Assembly: GCA_963971535.1 (NCBI GenBank)
Contig: OZ020592.1
Coordinates: forward strand, 52,432,213 to 52,496,212
Source of the DNA: Notolepis coatsorum
Taxonomy: Eukaryota; Chordata; Actinopteri; Aulopiformes; Paralepididae
Direction of reading: 5' to 3'
Length of the DNA stretch: 64,000 nucleotides
A program made the translations under genes and the position numbers. Below, in pieces: positions 11,509 to 21,140 of the stretch. The notes beneath the pieces were generated by a model. That model saw only the letters and a program-made list of their open reading frames with translations. It was not told the DNA's origin and searched no databases. How positions within the stretch are numbered: the stretch's first letter is position 1; each line of letters opens with the position of its first letter.

Positions 11509-14500
11509 TCATAGGGTTATAGGGTCATGGTCATCATCGATTGTGTCTGGGAGTCGGGGCAGTTCTATGAGCCTCGCCACGGGACGGGTGTAAGTGCGAC
11601 CCTGGACAAGCACTTCAGCTGCTCGGACCTTGCCGTCGGCACCGGTGATCACTTTGCTTACGCGGCCGGCCGGCCACATAGCTCTGGGCAGTGATTGATC
11701 AATAATCATGACGACTGTTCCTTCTGTCAAATTGTCTCTCTCCTTTACCCACTTCTGGCGGGTCTGTAGAGACGGTAGGTAGTGCAGTAGGAAACTGCTC
11801 CAAAACTTGTCGGCTAATACTTGGCTGTACCTCCACATTCGTCGGCCGTTCGCTTCTTCAGGCCGGTACATTGTCTGGGGTAATGCAGGATCTAGCCGCC
11901 CCATCAGGAGTGTGTTGGGGGTAACTGGGTCGATATCCGCCACATCACTGGAGACATATCCGAGGGGCTTCGAGTTAAGTACTCCCTCAATCTCCGTGAG
12001 GACTGTCATTAGGACTTCTTCCGCCACAGTCTGGGCCCCAAGTACTGCGTACAGGGCTGTCTTTATGGAGCGCACTTCTCGTTCCCAAGTGCCACCGAAG
12101 TGGGGTGCGTTTGGGGGGTTGAATTGGAAATCAACCTGTGCTGGAGCGAGGTGGGTCTTAAGTTCTGGGCCCATAGCTTGGAAGCTCTCTCTCAGCTCTC
12201 TTTCGCCGCCTTTGAAGTTTGTCCCATGATCGGACAATAGGGTAGACGGTCTTCCTTTCCGTGATGTGAATCTACGGAAGGCCATAAGGAATGAGTCTGT
12301 GCTCATGGTCGGGAGAAGCTCGATGTGTATCGCTCTGGTGGTCATGCATTTGAATACAATACCCCACCGCTTCTCGGTTCCTCTTCCTTTCTTTATGTGC
12401 AGCGGGCCAAAGCAGTCCATACCCGTTGAGTGGAATGGCTTGTCACCGATTCGGAGGCGACATGGAGGAAGGTCAGCCATCCTTGGTATGCTGGGCTGCG
12501 CGCGCCACTTGCGGCAGTCTAGACATGTTCGCTGGAAGCGTCGTACCGCCTCTCTTCCTTGTAGGATCCAGTAACGACGTCTGATTTCCGCGAAGACTCT
12601 TTCTGCTCCTGCGTGATGTACATCCTCATCGTATTTCTTTATAATCAGCTCTGTGACCTTGTGTCGGCTGTTCAATACGATCGGGTATTTAATGTCATCC
12701 GGTAGATTGGGGGCTCTGCGTAGGCGACCACCCACTCTGATGAGGGTATGAGCGTCGCTCTCGGGGGCCAGATGAATTAATCTGCTGTCGGATGGGATGG
12801 GCTTTCCTCCCTGTAGACAGGCCAATTCATCGGGGAACGAGTCTCTCTGGGCTCGCTGCAGTAGAAGCAATTCTGCTTCCTCGTAGTTAGCTGCTGACAT
12901 ATCAGCGGGGGACTTGCACTCCGGGTGGTACCGCAGGAATGTTCTTTGTTGTGCACTCTCTATGGACGTGCAATCGTCTATGTTAGGGTCGGTGGAGGCT
13001 ACGGTGCTCAATCCACAGAACACAGACTTCTTATTCTCAGCCTCCTCCTGACTGGCTTCCCTCGGGATAGGCGTGGGCCACTCTCCTTCCGGGAGCTTTA
13101 GGAATGCTGGGCCGTCACTGTAGACATTGCGACGGGTGAGGTCATCCAGGGGCATCCCCCGGGTGATGACGTCAGCTGGGTTCTGTTTTGTATCAACGTA
13201 GCGCCACTCTGTTTCTCCGGTTAACTCTTCGGTTAAGTCTTGAATCTCGGTGACTCTGACTCCCACTAAGACTTTGTACTTGCATGAGTCCGATTGGATC
13301 CAGGCGAGTACTGTCGTGGAATCTGACCACAGGATTGTTCTAGACACCGGTATGGTGAGCTCACGTTGGATGAGCGTGGCTAGGTGCGCTCCGGCTAGGG
13401 CTGCGCAGAGCTCTAGACGTGGGATAGATTGTTGCTTGCGTGGGGCTATTCTCGAGCGGGCGAGGACAAATGCTGTGTAGATCTCTCCCCCCTTTTCTTG
13501 GGCCCGCAAGTAGGCTACTGATCCGTATGCGACCTCTGAGGCGTCACTGAAGACGTGTAAGTCCATTTTACATGTCTCTGGCCTCACCGTGGGTGGGAAG
13601 TAGCTTCGGCGCATATTAACGCCTGGGAGTGAGTGGAGCTCCATCTCCCACTCTCTCCAGGTGGATGCAAGGTGTGCGGGAATGGGGTCGTCCCAGCCCT
13701 GGTCCTTGTCCCACAATGCTCGTACAATCATTTTTGCCCTGGTGGTGTACGGTAGAATACATCCTAGCGGGTCATATTGTCGGGCGAGTGTTGTGTACAC
13801 ACTCCGTCTGGTGGTCGGCGCCGCCGCCGGCCTTCCCTGCTCCGTAGTCAGGGGCTTGTGTCTGTAGTGAAGCGAATCTGTTTTGAATCGCCACACCAAT
13901 CCCAGGGTCATCTCCTGGGCTTCTCCCGGGATTGTAGCCATCCAGGTCTCGCTGCTGGCTGCCTTGTCCTCGGAGGAGAGGCTGCGCAGTACTTGCGGAT
14001 CGCTGCTGGCCCACTGCCTGAGATCAAAGCCGCCTTTGATCAATGAGGCGCAGAGTTTAATCAGGAGAGCCTCGGCTCCTTCCTGGGTTGAAAGGCTTTG
14101 TAGACAGTTGTCTACGTAGAAGCTGTTCTTTACGCTGTGTCGGACCTCTTCGTCCGCTGCTGGGTCCTCTGCTACATGTTTCTGTAGTGCAAATGTAGCA
14201 CAGCAGGGGCTGCACGTCGTTCCGAAGGGGAGGACTTCCCATTGGTAGATGGCTGGGTGCTCATCTCCTGGCTTCTCTCTCCATAGGAACCGTAACAGGG
14301 GCTTGTCCTCCTCTACTAATCTCACCTGCAGGAACATTCCTTTAATGTCCCCGCTGATGGCCACCTTTTCCTGGCGGAAGCGGAGTAGAACGCCGAGTAG
14401 GGAGGGGCCGAGTGTGGGACCGGGCAGTAACTCTTTATTCAGATTTTGGGATCCGATCTGGTAGCTGCAGTTAAATACTATGCGGTCTTTACCGTTGTGA

Positions 14501-17352
14501 TGGACCTTGTGGTGAGGCACGTACCACGATTCAGTGGTCTGGTCAGCCTCTTTAATGTCCATCTTGGTGACGTGTCCCGCTGTGATGAGCTTCTCAATCT
14601 CAGCGCGGTATACACTCTCTTGGGCGGGGTTCTTGGCTAAGCGCCGCTCCGTGTTCAGCAGGTACCGTTCTGTGGCGTCTGTCTTGGCGTGGAAAGTAGG
14701 CATTCCTTCTCGCCGCAGGAGTGGCGTGGCGTATCTCAACACGCCGTTGACCGGGACTCTCTTGGTCCCTGTCTCGAGGAGGTGAATGGCGTAAATGTCA
14801 TCTTTAGAGCGAATGTCTTTCCTTCCGTTCTTAAAGGGCATTTGTTCCAAGGTCCATAACCGCTCTACGTGTTGCAGGAGTGCGGTTTCTCCCTCTGTGA
14901 CTCGGGAGTGGAGACATCTAGTGGCTGTACTTCGGTTGAGAGATTTGGCGAGCGGGCCTTGGAGAGTCCATCCCAAACGGGTCTCGACTGCTGCAGGACA
15001 GCCTCGGGGTCCGGTATGAACCCGGTCTATCGGGACAATGAGGTCTGCATGGTCGGAGCCTATCAACAGGGTCGGCATAGCATTGTCTATGAGCGGGATC
15101 GGTAACTTGCGCAGATGTGCATATTTCTCCATCAGCTTGGCGACGGGGTATGTGTACCGCGACAGTCCTATTTCTTGGCTGGTGAAAGCGTCTGTAATCT
15201 GGTACCGTCGCTCAGGCTGGCCGCTTGCTGCGATAGAGAATGAGACATTCTCGCCCTTTATCGTCTTCAAATCTCGTCTTGTTGTCCGAATTGTCATTTG
15301 GGTTTCGCTTCCCCGCAGCCCTAGCTGGGCCGCAGCGGAGGCGAGCAGAAGGGTCTTCTCTGACCCGTCATCGAGGACGGCGTAAGTGTCCAGGACTTTA
15401 TTCTGGTAGCTTAGTGTCACGCGCACTACTTTTAGGAGTACTCGGGCTCCACTGCTGCTGGCGGGATCGATGTACATGACGCTCGCTTTGCTGCTGGATG
15501 GTGCGGGTGAAGGGCGCCGTCTGTTACTGTCGTGAAGTATGTCCAGATGGGCTCCATCGCACTTGGTGCACCTTTTCTTTAAGCGGCATTCGGCTGCCAT
15601 GTGTGAGCGCGCACAGCGAAAACAGCGCTTGTTGGACTTTATCCATTGACTTGCTTCCTCCGCGTTCAGCTTGGGGAAGGAGTCACATTGCGCTAGCCAG
15701 TGTTCTTTCTCACAGTAGGGGCACACTATCTTCCACTTCTCCGTTCTGGAGGGGGTACTGTGGCTCCTGCTGCTCGGTACTGACTCCGATTGGTGCATCA
15801 CAGTCACCGATCTTCTTCCATCATTTAGTCGTCTGGTTCCTTCTCTGGAGCCAGGGGTGCTCCGTCCGAATGTATCTAGCCGTAGGCTGCTGACTTCTCT
15901 CGCCAGGAAGTCTGCTAGATCGAGGAGGTTCGGTTCGGGGCCATTCGGGTCTCGGTGGTCTCTCTGCCGCCTAAAACGCTCCTGTCGAGCGGGCGGCAGC
16001 TTCTCCAAGATCCTTTCCACATTTGAGTTGGCGTAAAGTTCATGCCTCCCCTTCTCTCTCTGCGCTCCCAACATCCCTACCAGGGACTGCACTCTGATGG
16101 ACAGGTCGTCCAGTGCTCGATTGTCTATTGCTGGGGGTAAGCGGTCGATGTGTCGGATCTCCTGGATCACGTAATCCCATATGCGCCCATACCTCTGGTC
16201 CAATGCTACCAGCGCTGCTGTGTATGGGGTGGTGGAAGTCGCGTAGGCGAGCGCTATATTATGTGCGCGGGGTACCTTTAAGTGCTTCAGTAGGATGGCG
16301 TATTTATGGCGTTCATCCAATACATCCACCAACATGGTCTCCAGACACATGCGGAGTTCTGTATACTGGGCCCGGTTCTCTTGGGTGAAGTCGGGTACCA
16401 TAGGCGTGCCAATGTATGACGCTGACTGTGGATACATCGGCGAGCGTTGGGGGAGAGGCCTCCTAGGCGAGTCTCCTCCCGCTCCTTGGTATGGGCTGGT
16501 ACCGGCAGTGTACCATGGCCCGCTTGTCCAGGTGCTGTTCCTCGGTGCGGGTCGTGCGTCGTGCTCACCCGTGTATAGAGTCGGGGGTCTGTAGCGCAGC
16601 TCCGCGGGAGTATAGCCTGGGCTGTACCGGACCTCCTGGTCCGGTAGAGTACTGTGCTGTCGTCGGGCGTGGTTCTCCTCCTCTTCCTCTTCGTCTTCAG
16701 TTAGGTCATCCAGTGCTTGTAGTCTCTGGTTTAGCCTCTCCACAGGATATGCTGCTCCTTCCCGGTTGCTAGGTCTCGCTTGGACCGGTGGGGGGAGGTG
16801 GTCTGTGGGGGGTATAGACCTCGTCTGTTGGTCAAGTTCAGGGTTGTTTACTCGGCTAGGGGATGCCGCCCTGGAGGTGTGTCTAGACGAGTTCCTGGAG
16901 CCTCTGGCGGAGGGAGAGGGTGTTGTCCGTCTGATCAGCTGTTCTATTAGTTGCGCTTGCTGTCTGTCGCGCTCTGCGTCCCGTAGAGCACCAGCAGCTG
17001 CTCGCTGGCTGTCTGCTCGGTCTCGGGCCACATTCTCTTCCCTCTGAATGCGTCTTATTTCTAGACGTATATGCTCTTCTTCGCTCCGCTGCTGGATCTG
17101 CAGTCGGTCGCGTTCAGCAGCGGCGTTCAGGCTGATGAAGAAGGCCTGCTGTAGGGTCCTCTCTGCCTCGCTGGGAGAAGGCGGTTGTATAGGGCAGCCT
17201 TCCCTCGGGGTACTCCTTGCGGAGCCTTGGAGCTCTATCTCCACGGTGCTCTCCCCGTCTTCTTCCGTGCCGAGTTCTCTCTCGGTAGCGTTGTATTCCT
17301 CCCGGGACTCATCGGGGACTACTTCTTCAGTACTGGCGGGGTGTGAAGTCAT
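11509..17352 (-). CDS. BEL/Pao gag-pol polyprotein, 1947 aa, uninterrupted
   Basis: Domains in order: charged coiled-coil Gag N-terminus (about 1-300); Gag core (DUF1759-like, about 310-480); cysteine-histidine knuckles from residue 544 (CPYCEKEHWLAQC, then CFRCARSHMAAEC and CTKCDGAHLDILH); retropepsin with DDGS at 661-664; reverse transcriptase (SGDIKGMFLQV, LPFGTTCSP, and YVDN at 1079-1082); RNase H (FSDASEVAYGSV, LWSDSTTVLAW); integrase with HHCC from about 1577 and a DDE core (GMDCFGP, LSDHGTNFKGG, FGGTWERE); and a C-terminal DUF5641-like domain. The polyprotein would assemble particles, copy the element's RNA and integrate the DNA. YVDN replaces the common YVDD; I recall Asn in other fish BEL proteins, so it need not be a defect. 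No frameshift or stop is present. Confidence 0.95.
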   Translation of the reverse strand: MTSHPASTEEVVPDESREEYNATERELGTEEDGESTVEIELQGSARSTPREGCPIQPPSPSEAERTLQQAFFISLNAAAERDRLQIQQRSEEEHIRLEIRRIQREENVARDRADSQRAAAGALRDAERDRQQAQLIEQLIRRTTPSPSARGSRNSSRHTSRAASPSRVNNPELDQQTRSIPPTDHLPPPVQARPSNREGAAYPVERLNQRLQALDDLTEDEEEEEENHARRQHSTLPDQEVRYSPGYTPAELRYRPPTLYTGEHDARPAPRNSTWTSGPWYTAGTSPYQGAGGDSPRRPLPQRSPMYPQSASYIGTPMVPDFTQENRAQYTELRMCLETMLVDVLDERHKYAILLKHLKVPRAHNIALAYATSTTPYTAALVALDQRYGRIWDYVIQEIRHIDRLPPAIDNRALDDLSIRVQSLVGMLGAQREKGRHELYANSNVERILEKLPPARQERFRRQRDHRDPNGPEPNLLDLADFLAREVSSLRLDTFGRSTPGSREGTRRLNDGRRSVTVMHQSESVPSSRSHSTPSRTEKWKIVCPYCEKEHWLAQCDSFPKLNAEEASQWIKSNKRCFRCARSHMAAECRLKKRCTKCDGAHLDILHDSNRRRPSPAPSSSKASVMYIDPASSSGARVLLKVVRVTLSYQNKVLDTYAVLDDGSEKTLLLASAAAQLGLRGSETQMTIRTTRRDLKTIKGENVSFSIAASGQPERRYQITDAFTSQEIGLSRYTYPVAKLMEKYAHLRKLPIPLIDNAMPTLLIGSDHADLIVPIDRVHTGPRGCPAAVETRLGWTLQGPLAKSLNRSTATRCLHSRVTEGETALLQHVERLWTLEQMPFKNGRKDIRSKDDIYAIHLLETGTKRVPVNGVLRYATPLLRREGMPTFHAKTDATERYLLNTERRLAKNPAQESVYRAEIEKLITAGHVTKMDIKEADQTTESWYVPHHKVHHNGKDRIVFNCSYQIGSQNLNKELLPGPTLGPSLLGVLLRFRQEKVAISGDIKGMFLQVRLVEEDKPLLRFLWREKPGDEHPAIYQWEVLPFGTTCSPCCATFALQKHVAEDPAADEEVRHSVKNSFYVDNCLQSLSTQEGAEALLIKLCASLIKGGFDLRQWASSDPQVLRSLSSEDKAASSETWMATIPGEAQEMTLGLVWRFKTDSLHYRHKPLTTEQGRPAAAPTTRRSVYTTLARQYDPLGCILPYTTRAKMIVRALWDKDQGWDDPIPAHLASTWREWEMELHSLPGVNMRRSYFPPTVRPETCKMDLHVFSDASEVAYGSVAYLRAQEKGGEIYTAFVLARSRIAPRKQQSIPRLELCAALAGAHLATLIQRELTIPVSRTILWSDSTTVLAWIQSDSCKYKVLVGVRVTEIQDLTEELTGETEWRYVDTKQNPADVITRGMPLDDLTRRNVYSDGPAFLKLPEGEWPTPIPREASQEEAENKKSVFCGLSTVASTDPNIDDCTSIESAQQRTFLRYHPECKSPADMSAANYEEAELLLLQRAQRDSFPDELACLQGGKPIPSDSRLIHLAPESDAHTLIRVGGRLRRAPNLPDDIKYPIVLNSRHKVTELIIKKYDEDVHHAGAERVFAEIRRRYWILQGREAVRRFQRTCLDCRKWRAQPSIPRMADLPPCRLRIGDKPFHSTGMDCFGPLHIKKGRGTEKRWGIVFKCMTTRAIHIELLPTMSTDSFLMAFRRFTSRKGRPSTLLSDHGTNFKGGERELRESFQAMGPELKTHLAPAQVDFQFNPPNAPHFGGTWEREVRSIKTALYAVLGAQTVAEEVLMTVLTEIEGVLNSKPLGYVSSDVADIDPVTPNTLLMGRLDPALPQTMYRPEEANGRRMWRYSQVLADKFWSSFLLHYLPSLQTRQKWVKERDNLTEGTVVMIIDQSLPRAMWPAGRVSKVITGADGKVRAAEVLVQGRTYTRPVARLIELPRLPDTIDDDHDPITL

Positions 17353-17643
17353 GTCTGGTTCCCACTGGTCCCCACCGTGAACTTGGTCAGTTACATTAGA
17401 ACCCGTAGGGGCCTCTATGGTCGGGTAGTCTGGGCGTTGGGGTTAGACATACTTTTACTTTCTAGTTTTACCGCGTTTACTGTTAGTAGAAGACTAGGTT
17501 GTTGACTGACAGCGTAAGCCTCTAAGTACTGAGGGAGCCGTCGTTCGCGCTGCGGGCGTTGGTTAGGAGGATCGTTTCGTGGAGTGTTCATCATAGGCCA
17601 TTTCAATATTAATAACACTATATTAATATTACACTGATTACCA

Positions 17644-17660
17644 TCCGGCTCGAAGGACCA
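17644..17660 (-). promoter_or_regulatory. BEL primer-binding site, tRNA-Tyr type
   Basis: The plus strand reads TCCGGCTCGAAGGACCA two bases from the 5' LTR. This equals the 3' end of animal tRNA-Tyr with its CCA (from memory), so the minus-strand RNA is complementary to that primer. Confidence 0.85.
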
Positions 17661-17662
17661 AT

Positions 17663-19099
17663 TGTAACTGAGGGGTACAATTCCCTGACTGTATTACTAG
17701 ATATGATACTTACTACCACTACCTTTGTACTTAATATTCGGCCACCCAGTACTCGGCATAAATATATTATGATGAACACTGTCACGTAGATGAAACGGAT
17801 CCAACACAAATGTACGAATTAGAAATAGGTCTTTATTTCTACACAGCGATGGTGTGTAGAGCAAGCACTTAATCAAATCAATCACATTTATGAATGGGAA
17901 TTAGTATGCACTTTTATGGCAAGAGTATTCGTCGGTATATCAATAGAGAATGTCCAATCTCTGAAGGCGCAGGTGGTACATATACGACCTGGAATAGTTA
18001 AGGAATAACAGCAATGATACTTCAATGATTATAGACTGGATACACTAGGGGGGGTTAATCCGGTCGCTTGTAAGCCGACAGGAGTAGGAAGGGGGGGGGG
18101 GGGTAGAGTCCGGCTGCCTCATCCGGCCAAGGGTATCCCAGGTGAACCCACTGTAGTGCCGTTCAATGCGCCGGCGATCCTTGGACCACAGATGAAAGCA
18201 GGTGGACTCTCTGTGAGCCGGCTCTCTCCGGTCCACGGGGGAGAGACGTGAAGCGACCTCGTCTTGCAGAGCGTCTCCTCACCTTGCGTCCTCTCCAGGG
18301 GGGGGGGGTTCCAACACACGGCAGTGTTGGGGGTCTTTATCCATGGAATAATCAACGTATACAAAGCATAATCCGTGCCTGGGAAGGCGGGCTGTCGTCG
18401 GTAGAATAATCCGGTATACAGGTCCACTCGCTCGTCGGCTCTGGGGCTCCTCGGGTGCAATCTCACATGGGGTCGATCATCCTGGATAAGCAGCCAGTTC
18501 TCTGCCCGAAACGATGGGGTACTGACTACGGTAGTATTCTCACCGCACGAAGCACTATATATTAACAGACTATTATTAGCTTAATAGACTACGTCCAACT
18601 CGACGATATAGTGCCAAATATGACTATTCAAATATTAATATACACGATGTCTCAATACCGATGGTAGGCCGAACTTGGCCTTACTCCCACACGTGGCGTC
18701 GCGGGGAGGCTTTACGTCTGTGACTCTATTGGAGGGTAAGAAACTGGACTGAAAAAAGAAGTCCTACTTTAGTAGCGCAGTATATATACGCACTATGAAC
18801 AAATAGTCCCATTAGTGGTGCGGTAGCCAGATTCCTACGCGGAACTAGGACTTGTTCGTACATGTTGAGCGGTACGTTTGAACTGGGTCTGGGGGGTATG
18901 GCAGCCTGGCACCAAGGTCTCGACCAATAGTAGAATGGAGACTATTATGGGATGTTCAGTAGGCTAGAATGGATATTCAATGCATATTGTACAAGGAATA
19001 TACAAGGGATATCAAGGAATATTAGAGAATATACAAATACAATTAAATAGATATATATAATAAATATATATATTCGGTTTAATCTGGCCCTTCACAACA
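17663..19099 (-). repeat. BEL 5' LTR
   Basis: This 1437-bp LTR is nearly identical to 9967-11400 and drives the minus-strand element. Differences by eye include TTGG versus CTGG near 18327, C/T near 18669 and 18838, and T/G near 19080, plus G-run lengths. Confidence 0.93.
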
Positions 19100-19904
19100 G
19101 GCTACTAGCAAAAACAATTCATATTGTTTCAGTGATGGTCTTGTTGATAGGTCTATTGTCGATATGTCTTATTTTTTATTCTTATTTCATTGTATAGTGA
19201 ATCCAGGGGTATAGTGGATCGATTATATTTTGTTTTTTATAATATTTTATAATATCAAAACATGTCTTATGTTCTATAAGATGTTCTTATATATCTACAA
19301 GTCAGAATGATGTAAAAAGAGTCCTACTAATATATTTCACTTTAAAAACTTGTACAGAAAGATAAATATCTGACTCCTGCTATGGGAATTACACCTTTTC
19401 TATACATAGCAAATGTGTTGGTATGCTTTATTGTAACTGTTTGACTGTTTGACTGTTTTTAGTGCAACACTACTGTCACCAACATCTAAGAAGGGTCTAG
19501 GGTTATCTCCTCAACACTAGGTCGGAGATGCATTTAAGTCCTATTGATAGGTTTTTCCATACCTTTGCAAGGATATGTATGACTGTGTTGCATTCATTTA
19601 TTTTAAATTTGGCTGACTTTATGGTATTTATAGCTTATTCATGATTGTGATACTTCTTATTGAATTGTTTAAAGAATATGTGTTTAACCAGAGGGGTGAT
19701 TAATGTATAGTAGGACCTTACAAATATGATTTGATCCCAACAAGTGGTAAAATGTTTTCAAGCATTACATTTTAAAGGGATCACGTTCACATACCTGAAT
19801 ATAGTTGCACAACTGGATAATATTTGTATTATTACTAGGATGAACTTAAAAAAGTTAGAGAAAAGGTAGAATGAAACGCAGATGGTTATATTATGAAATA
19901 TTTA
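19100..19904. other. AT-rich arm sequence downstream of ORF B
   Basis: 19100-19198 holds the C-terminal part of the split ORF C. The rest has no gene that I can support and pairs with 22912-23720 in the other arm. Confidence 0.6.
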
Positions 19905-20366
19905 TTAAAGAATATTGCAGATCATACTGTAACCTTTTTTATCAATAATATAAGCGTGCATAACATCAATAATGTGATTAATATCTAAAGTTTCTAAATA
20001 CTTATGATGTTTCAGTTTAAAAGCCGTAACATCCACTATTACGGTGTATAAACATAACAGGTGTGCTCTGTTAAAATGACCATTCATATGATCTAAAATA
20101 GTAACTAAGCCGTTTTCAGATAGAAGACTTTCATCCTCTGAGAGTGTCTCTATCATATATTGCCAATTATTTAACAAGCCTTTCTCTCTCACCAGCTTCA
20201 ACATATTTTCAAAAAGCCTTAAGCGCAGGCTATTGACATTCCCGTTTACAGTGTACAACTGGGCATCGTTGACTTTATTAGCTATAGCATGCTTTAAAAG
20301 CAATGCGATATCATCGTTTATAGAGCTCATAATACAGCTGGTAGTCCTGCTGAAGAAATTACCCAT
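19905..20366 (-). CDS. ORF B, left copy: 153-aa helical protein, possibly Bcl-2-like
   Basis: It is an intact frame starting MGNFFS, a plausible N-myristoylation signal. The rest looks all-helical. Two spots recall Bcl-2 family motifs: MNGHFNRAHLLCLYTVIVDV resembles BH1 (NWGR-type) and HAYIIDKKGYSMI resembles BH2 (WI..GGW). This is pattern reading only and the resemblance is weak. Small Bcl-2 homologues occur in several animal DNA viruses (established knowledge). The stop lies within TTTAATAAA, so the stop overlaps a poly(A) signal. It is divergent from ORF A across about 105 bp. It differs from the right copy at a few residues (NRAH, HKYLE, CNIL). Confidence 0.5.
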   Translation of the reverse strand: MGNFFSRTTSCIMSSINDDIALLLKHAIANKVNDAQLYTVNGNVNSLRLRLFENMLKLVREKGLLNNWQYMIETLSEDESLLSENGLVTILDHMNGHFNRAHLLCLYTVIVDVTAFKLKHHKYLETLDINHIIDVMHAYIIDKKGYSMICNIL

Positions 20367-20471
20367 TTCCTATGCTACGATCCTGGTACTTTAAACAACA
20401 GCTGATATAGGGTGTGTATTTCTGTTTGGGGGTGGGGATGAAGCTGCGGACGGGTCTATATGACGCTATAG

Positions 20472-21140
20472 ATGTGTAGGATAGAAACCTATATATTTAG
20501 AGAGTTCCCTCTTAGAGAGACCCTAGAAATGAAAATGGCGAGCAGTCTAGCTACATCTACTATACGCACGTCAGCCCGAGTAGCACATTTTAAGGCCGAG
20601 TTACTTGCACCATCCAAATTTGGTAGCGTGTTTTACACCGAGATATGGCCCCTCAGGGAAGGTGTGCTAGGATTCTGTTATGATGTTAAATTTGAGAGAG
20701 TTGTCTTCTACAAGACCTCCTTGGAGAATTTCCAGGGTGTTGGAAGAAGATCTGAGATTGACCTATCGGAGACGGAATTTTGGCAACTAAATAAAGCTTC
20801 GTATGAGGCTATGGATGGATTAGTGGGTAGAACGCTTAAGGACAGGCATATATTCACCCTGGTAATAAGCGCAATAGACTATGGTTATGTGTATTACGGG
20901 CGGATATCTATAAAAAGTACTCTGGCTTTTGGTGTAGAGACTAATCTAACCATCTTCTCAAGGTTCCTTAATACAAGTCATGAGTATATCCTCTTCTCAG
21001 TACCGGTACAGGCCTGGTTAGAATGTCTTCGGACTTGCGGATTGGTTACTAAAGAAGGGGTTAAGGTGAGGACAGACCTGGTTCATTTAAAAAGACGTCT
21101 ATTCCCATATTTAGAGAGTTCCCTCTTAGAGAGACCCTAG
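20472..21140 (+). CDS. ORF A, left copy: 222-aa orphan protein with an altered C-terminus
   Basis: The frame opens at an ATG at 20472, but ATGs at about 20529-20536 (KMASSLATS) have better context (AAAATGG). I do not recognise the family. A mixed alpha/beta composition and the line EIDLSETEFWQL faintly recall PC4-type single-strand DNA-binding coactivators, a weak guess. The last residues (LESSLLERP) replace the right copy's TESEEMVWE because a copied 39-bp upstream segment was joined here at the palindrome junction. This copy is therefore 3'-altered. It differs from the right copy internally only at EYILF versus EYIHF. Confidence 0.5.
   Translation: MCRIETYIFREFPLRETLEMKMASSLATSTIRTSARVAHFKAELLAPSKFGSVFYTEIWPLREGVLGFCYDVKFERVVFYKTSLENFQGVGRRSEIDLSETEFWQLNKASYEAMDGLVGRTLKDRHIFTLVISAIDYGYVYYGRISIKSTLAFGVETNLTIFSRFLNTSHEYILFSVPVQAWLECLRTCGLVTKEGVKVRTDLVHLKRRLFPYLESSLLERP

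Larger units (their letters stand above)
9967..19099 (-). mobile_element. BEL/Pao LTR retrotransposon, near-intact and young
   Basis: The 9.13-kb element lies on the minus strand between two direct LTRs. The other arm of the inverted repeat preserves the empty site, giving a 4-5 bp target duplication (GGCT or AGGCT at 9962-9966 and 19100-19103). By eye the LTRs differ by about five substitutions plus G-run length over 1.43 kb, so the insertion is recent. It contains one unbroken 1947-codon gag-pol frame, a tRNA-Tyr-type primer site and a purine-rich tract beside the 3' LTR. Confidence 0.95.
1..21111 (+). repeat. Left arm of a giant inverted repeat
   Basis: This stretch is the reverse complement of 21706-30078 once two later insertions (2195-8232 and 9967-19099) are set aside. 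Position 1 pairs with about 30078 and 21111 with about 21706. Without insertions the arm is about 5.93 kb, matching the 5.93 kb of the other arm without its own insertion. It runs off the window edge, so its true outer end is unknown. The arms differ by scattered substitutions: ORF A has EYILF here and EYIHF in the other arm, and ORF B has HKYLE here and HKCLE there. They are therefore not one sequence read twice. Confidence 0.93.

Noticed and set aside
11807-17380. Many plus-strand frames of 60-140 codons
   Set aside because: Shadows of the minus-strand BEL polyprotein; no independent motif.
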